In this document: in pieces, positions 52,267 through 60,043 of the stretch | Numbering within the stretch: the stretch's first letter is position 1 | Layout of the letters: each line of letters opens with the position of its first letter | Assembly (NCBI GenBank): GCA_002173095.1 | Contig: NHBK01000019.1 | Span: forward strand, 1 to 64,000 | Direction of reading: 5' to 3' | DNA: 64,000 bases | DNA from: Hyphomonadaceae bacterium TMED5 | GTDB taxonomy: Bacteria; Pseudomonadota; Alphaproteobacteria; Caulobacterales; Hyphomonadaceae | Program-made: the position numbers and the translations under genes | The notes under the pieces: model-generated | What the model was told of the DNA's origin: nothing | The model's input: the letters and a program-made list of their open reading frames with translations, nothing else | Databases searched by the model: none

Positions 52267-53621
52267 ACGGCCTTTGCATGTCGATTAGCGGGCACGGCGT
52301 CTGGCGCGCTATACGCATCAAAACATTGGGCAACCGTCCGCAGCAGAGCACGCGCCTCCAGCGGCACGCTCACATGGCTCCCGGTCAGACGACAAATGCC
52401 TTTCTCCTCAAGCGCTTTCAGGCGAGCGAACGCTTCATCAAAGTGAGATACCGGCATATCGAAATCACGGCAGATCTTCGCAACATCAACCGACATATCG
52501 CACATGAGCCGTTCAATCACCGCGCCATGCAGACGGTCTTCAAAGGTACGCGCCACACCGCGGCGGAGCGCCAGCTCGCCTGCATTAATGCTCTCAGTGT
52601 ATTCTCGAATGTCTTTGGCGTTCTGAGCAAACCCGCCCGGAAACTCTGAAATGCCTGAAGGGCCAAGCGCGATCAGTGTTCGGCAGGTATCTGTCGTGTA
52701 GCCTTGGAAGTTCCGGTGCAGCGTGCCCTTGCTGAGCGCCTGAGCGAGATCGTCCTCATCACGGGCGAAATGGTCGAGACCGATTTGCGTATAGCCATAA
52801 TCGCCCAGCACATCTGCAATCGCTTCATACTGGTCAAACCGGGCCTGCGTGTTCGGCAGGTGCTTTTCATCAATCGCGCGCTGATGTTTCGCAAACCATG
52901 GCACATGGGCATATCCGAAGGCAGAAATACGGTCCGGCATCAGGCTCGCCGCCAGTTCTGCGCTGTGTTCCACGCTTTCAGCCGTCTGGTGCGGCAGACC
53001 ATAAAGCAGATCGAAATTGATTGCCTTGATGTCCGCAGCGCGAAGCGCTTCCACCGCGCCCTTCACCAGAAGGAATGGCTGGACGCGATTAATCGCCTCC
53101 TGAACCGTGCGGTTAAAATCCTGCACACCAAGGCTGGCACGCGTCACGCCGCCAGCCGCCATGGCCTGAATCATTTCAGGGTTCAGCGTACGCGGGTCCA
53201 GTTCAATTGAAATTTCAGCATCGTCTGTGATGCAGAACGCTTCGCGCAGCGCCTCAAGCACACGCAGCATATCGTCCGGGTTCAGCGCGTTTGGCGTTCC
53301 GCCACCGAAATGGAGATGCACCCCGCCACCATGTTTCGGCAACTTTGCCTTCCAGAGCTCCATCTCTTTCAGCAGCACATCTACATAACGGCCAATACGG
53401 GCATAGCCATTCGGAACAGTGGTGTGACATCCGCAATACCAGCAAAGCTGTTCACAGAAGGGCACATGCACATAAACCGAGATCGGCTCGTCTGCGCCAA
53501 TGCCTTCAATCCAGCTGGAGACAGCATCCCTGTCCGGCGCGTCCTGAAACTGCGCAGCGGTCGGGTAGCTCGTATAACGGGGCACTGGCTTCTGGGCCAG
53601 GCCAAACCAATCTTCACGCAT
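52263..53621 (-). CDS. hemN: Oxygen-independent coproporphyrinogen III oxidase HemN
   Basis: A 452-residue radical SAM enzyme that converts coproporphyrinogen III to protoporphyrinogen IX without oxygen. The cluster cysteines are C56, C60 and C63 in VPFCEQLCWYCGCH. RYTSYPTA near the start, LHFGGGTPNAL (about 100-110) and the IELDPRTL motif are typical of HemN, as opposed to the HemW/HutW paralogues. The ATG at 53621 has GGAGGAG six bases upstream. HemN genes are commonly under FNR-type control, but I see no clear FNR box upstream. Confidence 0.93.
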   Translation of the reverse strand: MREDWFGLAQKPVPRYTSYPTAAQFQDAPDRDAVSSWIEGIGADEPISVYVHVPFCEQLCWYCGCHTTVPNGYARIGRYVDVLLKEMELWKAKLPKHGGGVHLHFGGGTPNALNPDDMLRVLEALREAFCITDDAEISIELDPRTLNPEMIQAMAAGGVTRASLGVQDFNRTVQEAINRVQPFLLVKGAVEALRAADIKAINFDLLYGLPHQTAESVEHSAELAASLMPDRISAFGYAHVPWFAKHQRAIDEKHLPNTQARFDQYEAIADVLGDYGYTQIGLDHFARDEDDLAQALSKGTLHRNFQGYTTDTCRTLIALGPSGISEFPGGFAQNAKDIREYTESINAGELALRRGVARTFEDRLHGAVIERLMCDMSVDVAKICRDFDMPVSHFDEAFARLKALEEKGICRLTGSHVSVPLEARALLRTVAQCFDAYSAPDAVPANRHAKAV

Positions 53622-53811
53622 CTGAGACTCCTCCATTTCGCTGGCAGAGATAAACTCAAATACCCACTATAAGAATGTGGCTTTCTGGCGCTGAGACAGT
53701 TTGAAGCGGTTTAAACGTATCCAGAGGGCGAGTAAGGGCTTGCCCTTTATAGACAGGCGGCTCAAATTTTGGTCTACACCCTTCGAACACATCTTCTCTC
53801 GGAGCGCATTC

Positions 53812-54795
53812 ATGGCTGGTGAATTGATCACTGTATTTGGCGGATCAGGATTTGTAGGCCGCTACGTTGTCCGCAATCTCTGCCGCGCCGGTTACCGCGT
53901 TCGCGTCGCAGTACGCAATCCTCACCTTGCTGGCGATCAGCGTCTGGCCGGCGATGTCGGTCAGGTTCAGATAGTTCAGGCCAATGTTCGAAACCGTCCA
54001 TCCATCGCTCGCGCTGTTGAAGGCGCATGGGGCGTGGTGAACCTGGTTGGCATTCTCTATGAAAAAGGCGCGCAGACTTTTGTCGGCACGCAGGGCCTTG
54101 GCGCAAAGAATATCGCAGAGCTTTCCGCAGCCGTAGGCGTTGAACGTTTCGTTCAACTGTCCGCTATTGGCGCTGATGATGATGGTCAGGCAGAATATGC
54201 CCGCACCAAAGCGGACGCAGAAGATTCTGTTCGTGAGTTCATGCCGGGCGCTGTCATTCTGCGCCCAAGCATTATCTTCGGCCCTGAAGATGACTTCTTC
54301 AATCGCTTTGCTGACATGGCGCGCCTGTCTCCGGCGCTTCCGGCGATTGGTGGCGGTGAAACGAAATTCCAGCCTATCTTCGTTGGTGATGTCGCTGCCG
54401 CTGTCATGGCTGGCCTTCAACAAGAAGAAGCCGCTGGCCGTACGTTTGAACTTGGTGGTCCTGAGACCTTCACATTCAAAGAGATCCTTCAGTACATTCT
54501 GAAAGAGATTGACCGCCCGCGCCTGCTTCTGCCGCTGCCATTCTTCATCGCCAAGCCGATTGGCATGGTGACTGGCGCACTCTTCAAGCTCTGGCCATTC
54601 CACGAGCCGCCAATCACCTCTGATCAGGTCGATATGCTGCGTTCTGACAATATCGTTGGCGAAACCGGTGATGCGTCTATCGGTACGATTTCCGACCTCG
54701 GCGTCACTGAGCTGGAAAGCATTGAAGCGATTGTACCGACCTATCTGTGGCGCTTCCGCCCACAAGGTCAGTTCCACGAAGCAAAGGGCGCATAA
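53812..54795 (+). CDS. NDUFA9-like NAD(P)H-binding protein of the atypical SDR family
   Basis: A 327-residue Rossmann-fold protein related to the NDUFA9/39-kDa accessory subunit of complex I. The nucleotide-binding motif is VFGGSGFVGRYVVRNL (about 7-22). VRVAVRNP, the VNLVGILYEKG stretch and FVQLSAIGAD follow, and the ILRPSIIFGPEDDFFNRFA motif is diagnostic. The catalytic YxxxK is replaced by YARTK, as usual in this group. CGGAG at eight bases supports the start. It stands alone; no other complex I genes lie in the window. Confidence 0.9.
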   Translation: MAGELITVFGGSGFVGRYVVRNLCRAGYRVRVAVRNPHLAGDQRLAGDVGQVQIVQANVRNRPSIARAVEGAWGVVNLVGILYEKGAQTFVGTQGLGAKNIAELSAAVGVERFVQLSAIGADDDGQAEYARTKADAEDSVREFMPGAVILRPSIIFGPEDDFFNRFADMARLSPALPAIGGGETKFQPIFVGDVAAAVMAGLQQEEAAGRTFELGGPETFTFKEILQYILKEIDRPRLLLPLPFFIAKPIGMVTGALFKLWPFHEPPITSDQVDMLRSDNIVGETGDASIGTISDLGVTELESIEAIVPTYLWRFRPQGQFHEAKGA

Positions 54796-54807
54796 GCGCC
54801 CTTTTTT
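54784..54807 (+). terminator. Rho-independent terminator that contains the NDUFA9-like stop codon
   Basis: Stem AAGGGCGC / GCGCCCTT with loop ATAA is followed by a T run. The gene's stop codon TAA (54793-54795) is inside the loop, so coding and terminator overlap. Confidence 0.85.
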
Positions 54808-54863
54808 CTGGAACCCTGCAGGCCTCTCATCCGTTTGATTCTTAGTAATTGAACGGAGAATTT

Positions 54864-55304
54864 ATGAAACGCACAGCTACAGCGAAATGGTCCGGCTCCC
54901 TTAAAGACGGCAGCGGCTCCCTTTCCACGCAATCATCTGTTCTGAGCGACACCCCTTACAGTTTTGAAGGCCGCTTCGAAGACGCAGACGGCAAATCCGG
55001 CACAAACCCGGAAGAGCTGATCGGCGCAGCCCATGCAGGCTGTTTCACCATGCAGCTTTCACACATGCTGGCGCAGGAAGGTCACCCGGCCGACATGCTT
55101 GAGACCAAGGCCAGTGTGACTGTCAGCCCGAAAGACGGCGGCGGATTTGAAATTACGCAGAGCCATCTCTTCCTGACAGGTAAAGTGCCAGGCATTGATC
55201 ATGATACCTTCATGAAGCTGGCCACCACGGCCAAGGCCGGTTGCCCGGTGTCGGTTGCGCTCGCAGGGACGGAGATTTCCCTCGAAGCCAAGCTCGAAGA
55301 ATAA
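54864..55304 (+). CDS. OsmC-family peroxiredoxin
   Basis: A 146-residue OsmC/Ohr-type hydroperoxide reductase. The two redox cysteines lie in AAHAGCFTMQLSHML (about 50-64) and AKAGCPVSVALAG (about 119-131). A VTVSPKDGGGFEITQSHLFL segment matches OsmC sensu stricto (OsmC rather than Ohr). It reduces organic peroxides, often with lipoamide or glutathione. GGAG six bases before the ATG at 54864 supports the start; a TTG five codons upstream has no better site. It is followed by a bidirectional terminator. Confidence 0.93.
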   Translation: MKRTATAKWSGSLKDGSGSLSTQSSVLSDTPYSFEGRFEDADGKSGTNPEELIGAAHAGCFTMQLSHMLAQEGHPADMLETKASVTVSPKDGGGFEITQSHLFLTGKVPGIDHDTFMKLATTAKAGCPVSVALAGTEISLEAKLEE

Positions 55305-55309
55305 CACAT

Positions 55310-55340
55310 AAAAAAGGCGCGTCCCGGACGCGCCTTTTTC
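55310..55340. terminator. Bidirectional Rho-independent terminator
   Basis: Stem AAAGGCGCGT / ACGCGCCTTT with a five-base loop, A run before and T run after. It lies between the converging osmC-type and EF-hand genes. Confidence 0.87.
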
Positions 55341-55362
55341 TTATCCATAACTGTTTTTCAGA

Positions 55363-56430
55363 TCAGAATTCGCGAACCGGCGCGTCGTCTTCTGTTGCCG
55401 CTTCGCCTTCCAGCTCTTCAGCATGAGCCGTCTCGCGGCGGATTTCGACATGAATATTTCCGTCGAATTCCATATCCAGATCGCGCTCCAATTCCTCCAG
55501 ATCAATGAACGCAGCAACGCCGTGTTCGTCAATCAGCGCCTGAAGCTCTTCAAGTCCTGACAAATCCACTTCGACACCTTCGAGGTCTGCCATGCGGCCG
55601 ATCTCATCGACATCGAGTTCCCGCACAATAACGATGGCATGCTCTGCCTGCCGGATCGCCTCACGTGCATGCTGCTGGGCATGTTCGCGCGCTTCATCCC
55701 GCGCCTGCTCCACGCGAATGCGAATCTCTTCCTGGTTCTCGGCGAGCTCCATCGCGCGAATGCGTGCAATATGCGCATCCATCTCCATGCCTTCGAGCTC
55801 GGTCAGACGCTCCATTGTGCGCGCAATAATCTCTTCGATCTCTGCTTCCGTAGCGTCGACATCGACATGTTCTGTCCAGCGATGCTCATTCACCTGAAAC
55901 TCGCCATCTTCCAGCGCTTGCAGCTCTGCCCGGTTCACAGTGATGACACGAACATCCTCGCCGTCATCATTCACGAAAATATTGTCATTAATGCCGGTGA
56001 CGATCGCTTCGCTGTCGAACTCAGCCAGCGAAATCTCGCCATCATTATTGGTATCGAGAATTTCGAACACGGCGCTGTCATTGGCAGAGATTTCACCAGA
56101 GGTGATCACGCCGTCGGAATTGCGGTCCAGGCGCTCGAACATTTCGTCAGAGGCCACAACTGGCGTTGCCAGCATAAGCATACCGCCCGCAGCAACCGCC
56201 CCCGCCGTGCCGAGTGTCTTTTTGATGTTTCGTTTCATGAGAGTCACAACGTCCTTGATCTGGAAAGTAGATTGTGACTGCTGGCTGTGTTCTTCGAGGA
56301 AGCCCTCAATGCCCGCGCGGAGGGCCTCACTCGCGGTGAGTCCTTCTTTTTTGCATGCTTCCATAAAAGCGATTTTCTGCGAGTAAGAGAGCCTTACTTC
56401 CAGACTTTCACTCTTCTTTTCTTCACGCAT
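55363..56430 (-). CDS. Ribbon-helix-helix / membrane / EF-hand protein
   Basis: A 355-residue protein with an unusual order of parts. Residues 7-47 match a CopG-like ribbon-helix-helix: the strand SLEVRLSYSQ, then the helix-turn-helix KIAFMEACKKEGLTASEALR. After a polar linker a Met at 65 opens a signal-like segment (KRNIKKTLG, hydrophobic run, TPVVASDE, 65-95). Two canonical EF-hand loops follow: D102-R-N-S-D-G-V-I-T-S-G-E113 and D126-T-N-N-D-G-E-I-S-L-A-E137. The rest (about 175-355) is an acidic helical region with a coiled coil. It could be a calcium-sensing regulator tethered to the membrane, with the DNA-binding part inside and the EF-hands outside. Alternatively translation may restart at Met65 (56238). 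Function is not known. Confidence 0.8.
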   Translation of the reverse strand: MREEKKSESLEVRLSYSQKIAFMEACKKEGLTASEALRAGIEGFLEEHSQQSQSTFQIKDVVTLMKRNIKKTLGTAGAVAAGGMLMLATPVVASDEMFERLDRNSDGVITSGEISANDSAVFEILDTNNDGEISLAEFDSEAIVTGINDNIFVNDDGEDVRVITVNRAELQALEDGEFQVNEHRWTEHVDVDATEAEIEEIIARTMERLTELEGMEMDAHIARIRAMELAENQEEIRIRVEQARDEAREHAQQHAREAIRQAEHAIVIVRELDVDEIGRMADLEGVEVDLSGLEELQALIDEHGVAAFIDLEELERDLDMEFDGNIHVEIRRETAHAEELEGEAATEDDAPVREF

Positions 56431-56462
56431 CGCGTCTTGCCTTCTCAGCTTACAGACCAGTC

Positions 56463-56546
56463 AGTCACATCAGGATCGGAACATGTGTGACGGTTGAAAG
56501 AGAAACGAACTTGCGTCCAGATGCCAGCAAAAACGTGTCCGGACAC
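56463..56546 (-). promoter_or_regulatory. Promoter region of the EF-hand gene with palindromes
   Basis: Two inverted repeats lie here. GTCACA and TGTGAC stand about 14 bases apart at 56465-56490. A perfect 12-base palindrome GTGTCCGGACAC is at 56535-56546, about 105 bases upstream of the start. If the ribbon-helix-helix protein regulates itself these are the natural sites to test. Confidence 0.35.
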
Positions 56547-56584
56547 ATCAAGCCATTGTTTTTATTTAAGTTAAATGGATAGGC

Positions 56585-56998
56585 TTACCATTTCAGGCCC
56601 ATATGTTTTTTGGCCCATTCTGCAAAATCAGCAGGGCGGTCATATGCGCGCTCATCCATCGAACCATAAGAGAGCAATGTCCCGACAGAGGTTTCAACCC
56701 GCACACCGCTTGGAACCGATGCGCCCTCCAGCCAATAAGCCGGGTTCGACGAGTCCGCTGTCGCATCCACGATCAGCATGACCTTCTGGCCACCATTGCC
56801 ATCTTCATCGCGGCCGAAGACGAGACCATAAATCGTCTCTCGTCCCCACAGACCACGGCTAATCTGCTGAACCTTACCGTCCAGAAGAACTTCATCTTTG
56901 GTGAAATGACGCCGCCATTGCAGCACATGCATATTATCGCCGGAAATGATTTTGATATCGATTTTCCAGCTTGCGACTCGAACGAGTTTCGCTTCCAT
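56585..56998 (-). CDS. Conserved-looking small protein of unknown function
   Basis: I do not recognise this family. It has 137 residues, no signal peptide and no membrane segment. The sequence looks like a small beta-rich domain: WKIDIKIISGDNMHVLQWRRHF, then a beta stretch with IYGLVFGRDEDGNGGQKVMLIVDA, and a C-terminal DFAEWAKKHMGLKW. The start at 56998 has GGAGGG a few bases upstream. It is preceded at once by a strong palindrome (57011-57043), which suggests tight control. The gene lies next to uppP and the EF-hand gene, in the same direction as both. Confidence 0.7.
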   Translation of the reverse strand: MEAKLVRVASWKIDIKIISGDNMHVLQWRRHFTKDEVLLDGKVQQISRGLWGRETIYGLVFGRDEDGNGGQKVMLIVDATADSSNPAYWLEGASVPSGVRVETSVGTLLSYGSMDERAYDRPADFAEWAKKHMGLKW

Positions 56999-57010
56999 TG
57001 AGCCCTCCAT

Positions 57011-57043
57011 TTATCGCAAAACAATATTACTGTTTTACGATAA
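57011..57043. promoter_or_regulatory. Near-perfect 33-base palindrome upstream of the 137-residue gene
   Basis: Arms TTATCGCAAAACA and TGTTTTACGATAA pair at 12 of 13 positions around a seven-base AT-rich spacer. It lies between the uppP stop and the start at 56998. It has too little GC to be a terminator and looks like an operator for a dimeric repressor. A related sequence occurs at 20454-20492. Confidence 0.6.
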
Positions 57044-57045
57044 AA

Positions 57046-57903
57046 TCAAGCCGCGATCCAATTGAACGCCAGCGGCGAGGCCAGAACCAGCGCGATGGCC
57101 AGCACAATCCGGTAGATCACGAATGGCAGGAAGCTCATCTTTTTCAGGATTTCCATCAGCGCCCAGATGGACACAATGCCTGAGACAAAAGACATACCGG
57201 CAACAATCAGACCGTCTGTCAGATTGGCGACCCCCGTCGTTTCAGCCGTGAGAAGCTCTAATACGGCATAAGCCCCGGTCGCCGCCAGAATTGGCGCACC
57301 AATCAACATGGAAAAGCGGGCTGCCTCTGTGCGCTCATATCCGAACCAGCGCGCTGCGGTCATTGTAATACCCGACCGACTGGTGCCCGGCAGGATAGCC
57401 GCAATCGCCTGGGTCGCACCGATCAGCACGGCATGCATTGGCGTCATCTCTTCAGTCGCCTTCTCATTGCCGCCGCGCACATCGGCCCACCAGAGCGCCA
57501 GGCCAAATACCAGCGTCGTTGCCGCTACAGTAAGCGGACCGCGCATGGTTTCTTTCAACTCATCAGAGGCGAGCACTTCAAACCCACCAACGACGACCAG
57601 CGTGATCGGCATGGACAGAAGGATGAGCATGGCAAGGCGCGCATTCGAAGAAAGCGGTCTGCGGGTCGCAACGGAACCGACAAGCTCAAACCCGCCACCA
57701 AAGGCCCGCAACACATCTTTCCAGAAGAACAGAAGAACCGCGAAGAGCGTGCCTAAATGCGCCATCGCATTGATGAGCAGCTCATCATGCGCGCCAAACC
57801 CGAAATAGCTGGACGCCAGAAGCACGTGACCGGAAGAGGAAATAGGAAGCCATTCCGTGATCCCCTGAAGAAGTGAGATCAGAATGATCTGAAATAGCGA
57901 CAT
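57046..57903 (-). CDS. uppP: Undecaprenyl-diphosphatase UppP (BacA)
   Basis: A 285-residue polytopic membrane enzyme that dephosphorylates undecaprenyl diphosphate, recycling the lipid carrier for peptidoglycan. The two catalytic regions are clear: LLQGITEWLPISSSGHVLL (about 10-28, with the conserved glutamate) and LPGTSRSGITMTAARWFG (about 167-184, with the key arginine and serine). Hydrophobic helices fill the rest. It gives bacitracin tolerance when abundant. The gene stands alone, with a long AT-rich region upstream. Confidence 0.95.
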   Translation of the reverse strand: MSLFQIILISLLQGITEWLPISSSGHVLLASSYFGFGAHDELLINAMAHLGTLFAVLLFFWKDVLRAFGGGFELVGSVATRRPLSSNARLAMLILLSMPITLVVVGGFEVLASDELKETMRGPLTVAATTLVFGLALWWADVRGGNEKATEEMTPMHAVLIGATQAIAAILPGTSRSGITMTAARWFGYERTEAARFSMLIGAPILAATGAYAVLELLTAETTGVANLTDGLIVAGMSFVSGIVSIWALMEILKKMSFLPFVIYRIVLAIALVLASPLAFNWIAA

Positions 57904-58155
57904 TAGCTTGGCCCCCGCCAGACGTGTGGTACACTTAAATCGTTAGCGGTCTTTTGCAGTCGCGAAAAGCTCCACACCCCCAGAAAATACATATTTATCA
58001 TTTTGATATATATTATTTCTCGCTGAGCGATACTCAACTCACCTTAAGCTAAAATATCGCACCATATACATATCATACTGATATTTATGGTCAGATTCTC
58101 CGCTTGCGCATTGATTGAGCCGCGATTATTGTCCGCCCAAACTTAGGAGATGCCC
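57904..58155. promoter_or_regulatory. AT-rich divergent region between uppP and gltD
   Basis: About 250 bases, markedly richer in A and T from 57985 to 58095 than the neighbouring genes. It must contain the promoters of both divergent genes. I see no gene, no stable hairpin and no clear nitrogen-control (NtrC or sigma-54) element in it. Confidence 0.35.
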
Positions 58156-59604
58156 ATGTCGACACGGATGCTGAAATTCGTATCGACCGAGCAGGCGCCA
58201 CCAGAAAAACGTAGCGCATCAGATCGGTCGGATGACTTCCACGAAATCTATCGTGAGTTCATCGCAGAGAAAGCAGAAGAACAGGCTAGCCGTTGTTCAC
58301 AGTGCGGCGTGCCGTTCTGTCAGCAGCACTGCCCGCTCGGAAACAATATTCCTGACTGGTTGATGCTGACGGCGAATGATCGCCTTGAAGAAGCGTATGA
58401 AGTGTCTGCTGCCACCAACAGCATGCCGGAAATCTGCGGACGCATCTGCCCGCAAGACCGTCTGTGCGAAGGCAGCTGCGTCATCGAACAATCTGGCCAT
58501 GGCACAGTGACCATTGGTTCGATTGAGAAATACATCACAGATACGGCCTGGAAAAATGGCTGGGTGAAGCCGATCAAACCTCCGCATGAGCGTGAGCAGA
58601 GCGTCGGCATTATCGGTGCCGGCCCTGGCGGGATGGCGGCTGCAGAACAACTGCGCCGCAAGGGTTATCAGGTCACCATTTATGACCGTTATGACCGCGT
58701 TGGTGGTCTTCTGGTCTACGGCATTCCGGGCTTTAAGCTTGAGAAAGACGTCGTTGAACGCCGCGCCAAGCATCTTGAAGATTCAGGCGTCAAATTCGTT
58801 CTGAACTGCAATGTCGGCAAAGACATTTCCTTCCAGGACCTGCGCGCAAAGCATGACAGCGTGCTGATCGCGACCGGCGTATATAAAGCCAAAGGTCTTT
58901 CTGTACCGGGCGCGGGCGCTAAAGGCGTGTTCCCGGCACTTGAATACCTGACCACATCTAACCGCCAGAGCTTTGGCGATGCCGTTCCGGCATTTGATGA
59001 TGGCACGCTGAATGCGGCTGGTAAGAATGTCGTGGTCATTGGTGGTGGCGACACGGCCATGGACTGTCTGCGGACGGCGATCCGTCAGGGCGCAAAATCT
59101 GTGACCTGTCTTTATCGTCGTAACCGCGAAAACATGCCGGGCTCTCAGCGCGAAGTCGCAAACGCAGAAGAAGAAGGCGTCAAATTCGAATGGCTGGCTG
59201 CGCCAAAAGCCGTTTCCGATGTTGGCGGTTCTGTTTCCAGCGTGAAAGCGGTTCGTATGCGCCTTGGCCTTCCGGACGCGTCTGGCCGTCAGGCCCCTGA
59301 AGAAATTCCAGAGTCTGATTTCGATATCGAAGCAGACATGGTGATTCAGGCGCTGGGTTTTGACCCGGAAGATCTGCCAATTCTGTTTGACGAGAACCAG
59401 CTCACAGTAAATCGCTGGGGCGCGGTTCGCGTGGATTATTCCACCATGATGACCAGCATGGACGGCGTCTTCGCCGTTGGCGACATTGTTCGCGGTGCAT
59501 CACTGGTTGTGTGGGCGGTTAAGGAAGGCCGTGATGCGGCAGCTTCCATCCACGACTTCCTGCAGGCACGCGCCAAAAGCGCAGCAGGCGTTGCGGCGGA
59601 ATAA
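58156..59604 (+). CDS. gltD: Glutamate synthase (NADPH) small subunit
   Basis: A 482-residue flavoprotein that feeds electrons from NADPH to the large subunit for the glutamine-to-glutamate reaction. The N-terminal iron-sulfur cysteines are in CSQCGVPFCQQHCPLGNNIPDW and in GRICPQDRLCEGSC. The FAD motif GAGPGGMAAAEQL (about 153-165) and the NADPH motif IGGGDTAMDC (about 295) are intact. The ATG at 58156 is preferred: AGGAG is six bases upstream, while the ATG two codons earlier abuts it. gltD precedes gltB here with a GFA gene between. Confidence 0.96.
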   Translation: MSTRMLKFVSTEQAPPEKRSASDRSDDFHEIYREFIAEKAEEQASRCSQCGVPFCQQHCPLGNNIPDWLMLTANDRLEEAYEVSAATNSMPEICGRICPQDRLCEGSCVIEQSGHGTVTIGSIEKYITDTAWKNGWVKPIKPPHEREQSVGIIGAGPGGMAAAEQLRRKGYQVTIYDRYDRVGGLLVYGIPGFKLEKDVVERRAKHLEDSGVKFVLNCNVGKDISFQDLRAKHDSVLIATGVYKAKGLSVPGAGAKGVFPALEYLTTSNRQSFGDAVPAFDDGTLNAAGKNVVVIGGGDTAMDCLRTAIRQGAKSVTCLYRRNRENMPGSQREVANAEEEGVKFEWLAAPKAVSDVGGSVSSVKAVRMRLGLPDASGRQAPEEIPESDFDIEADMVIQALGFDPEDLPILFDENQLTVNRWGAVRVDYSTMMTSMDGVFAVGDIVRGASLVVWAVKEGRDAAASIHDFLQARAKSAAGVAAE

Positions 59605-59607
59605 CAG

Positions 59608-60042
59608 ATGGGCGCAATCAAAGGACAATGCCTTTGCGGCGACGTCGCATTCGAACTGGTTGCTGAAATCAGCCATGTCGATGCCTGTCACTGCACTATG
59701 TGCCGCCGATGGACCGGCAGTGCTTTTATCAGCGCTGATATCCGCTCATCAAACGCGCTGAAGTTTTCGTCCGATGAAACGCTCAAATGGTATCGCAGCT
59801 CCGATTGGGCAGAACGTGGTTTCTGCTCAAAATGCGGGTCCAGCCTGTTTTACCGCCTGACTGAAAATGACGAGTTTCTTGCCGTGAATAGCGGCTCGCT
59901 CGACCTCCCTTCCGGACTGTCTCTGACGAAGGAAATCTTCATCGATGAGAAGCCCGATTATTATGCTCTTGAAGGTGACCGCCCTCGCTTAACCGGCGCA
60001 GAATTCATGGCCAGCCTTCAAGCCTCCAATGAGGAAGTATGA
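59608..60042 (+). CDS. GFA-family (CENP-V/GFA fold) zinc protein
   Basis: A 144-residue protein of the glutathione-dependent formaldehyde-activating family. Zinc ligands are seen in GQCLCGDVAFE (C-x-C, near residues 8-10), ACHCTMCRRWTGSAF (C-x-C-x2-C, about 28-42) and FCSKCGSSLFY (C-x2-C, about 74-84). Family members bind zinc and sometimes glutathione; most have no proven enzyme activity. It lies three bases after gltD and one base before the gltB start, so all three genes are one transcript. Why a GFA protein sits inside the glutamate synthase operon is not known. Confidence 0.9.
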   Translation: MGAIKGQCLCGDVAFELVAEISHVDACHCTMCRRWTGSAFISADIRSSNALKFSSDETLKWYRSSDWAERGFCSKCGSSLFYRLTENDEFLAVNSGSLDLPSGLSLTKEIFIDEKPDYYALEGDRPRLTGAEFMASLQASNEEV

Positions 60043-60043
60043 C

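Noticed and set aside
53622-53811. FNR box upstream of hemN
   Set aside because: I looked for TTGAT-N4-ATCAA in the divergent region and found no acceptable match.
53845-54777. A 310-codon minus-strand frame opposite the NDUFA9-like gene
   Set aside because: Antisense shadow of a gene with clear Rossmann motifs; no ribosome binding site or domain of its own.
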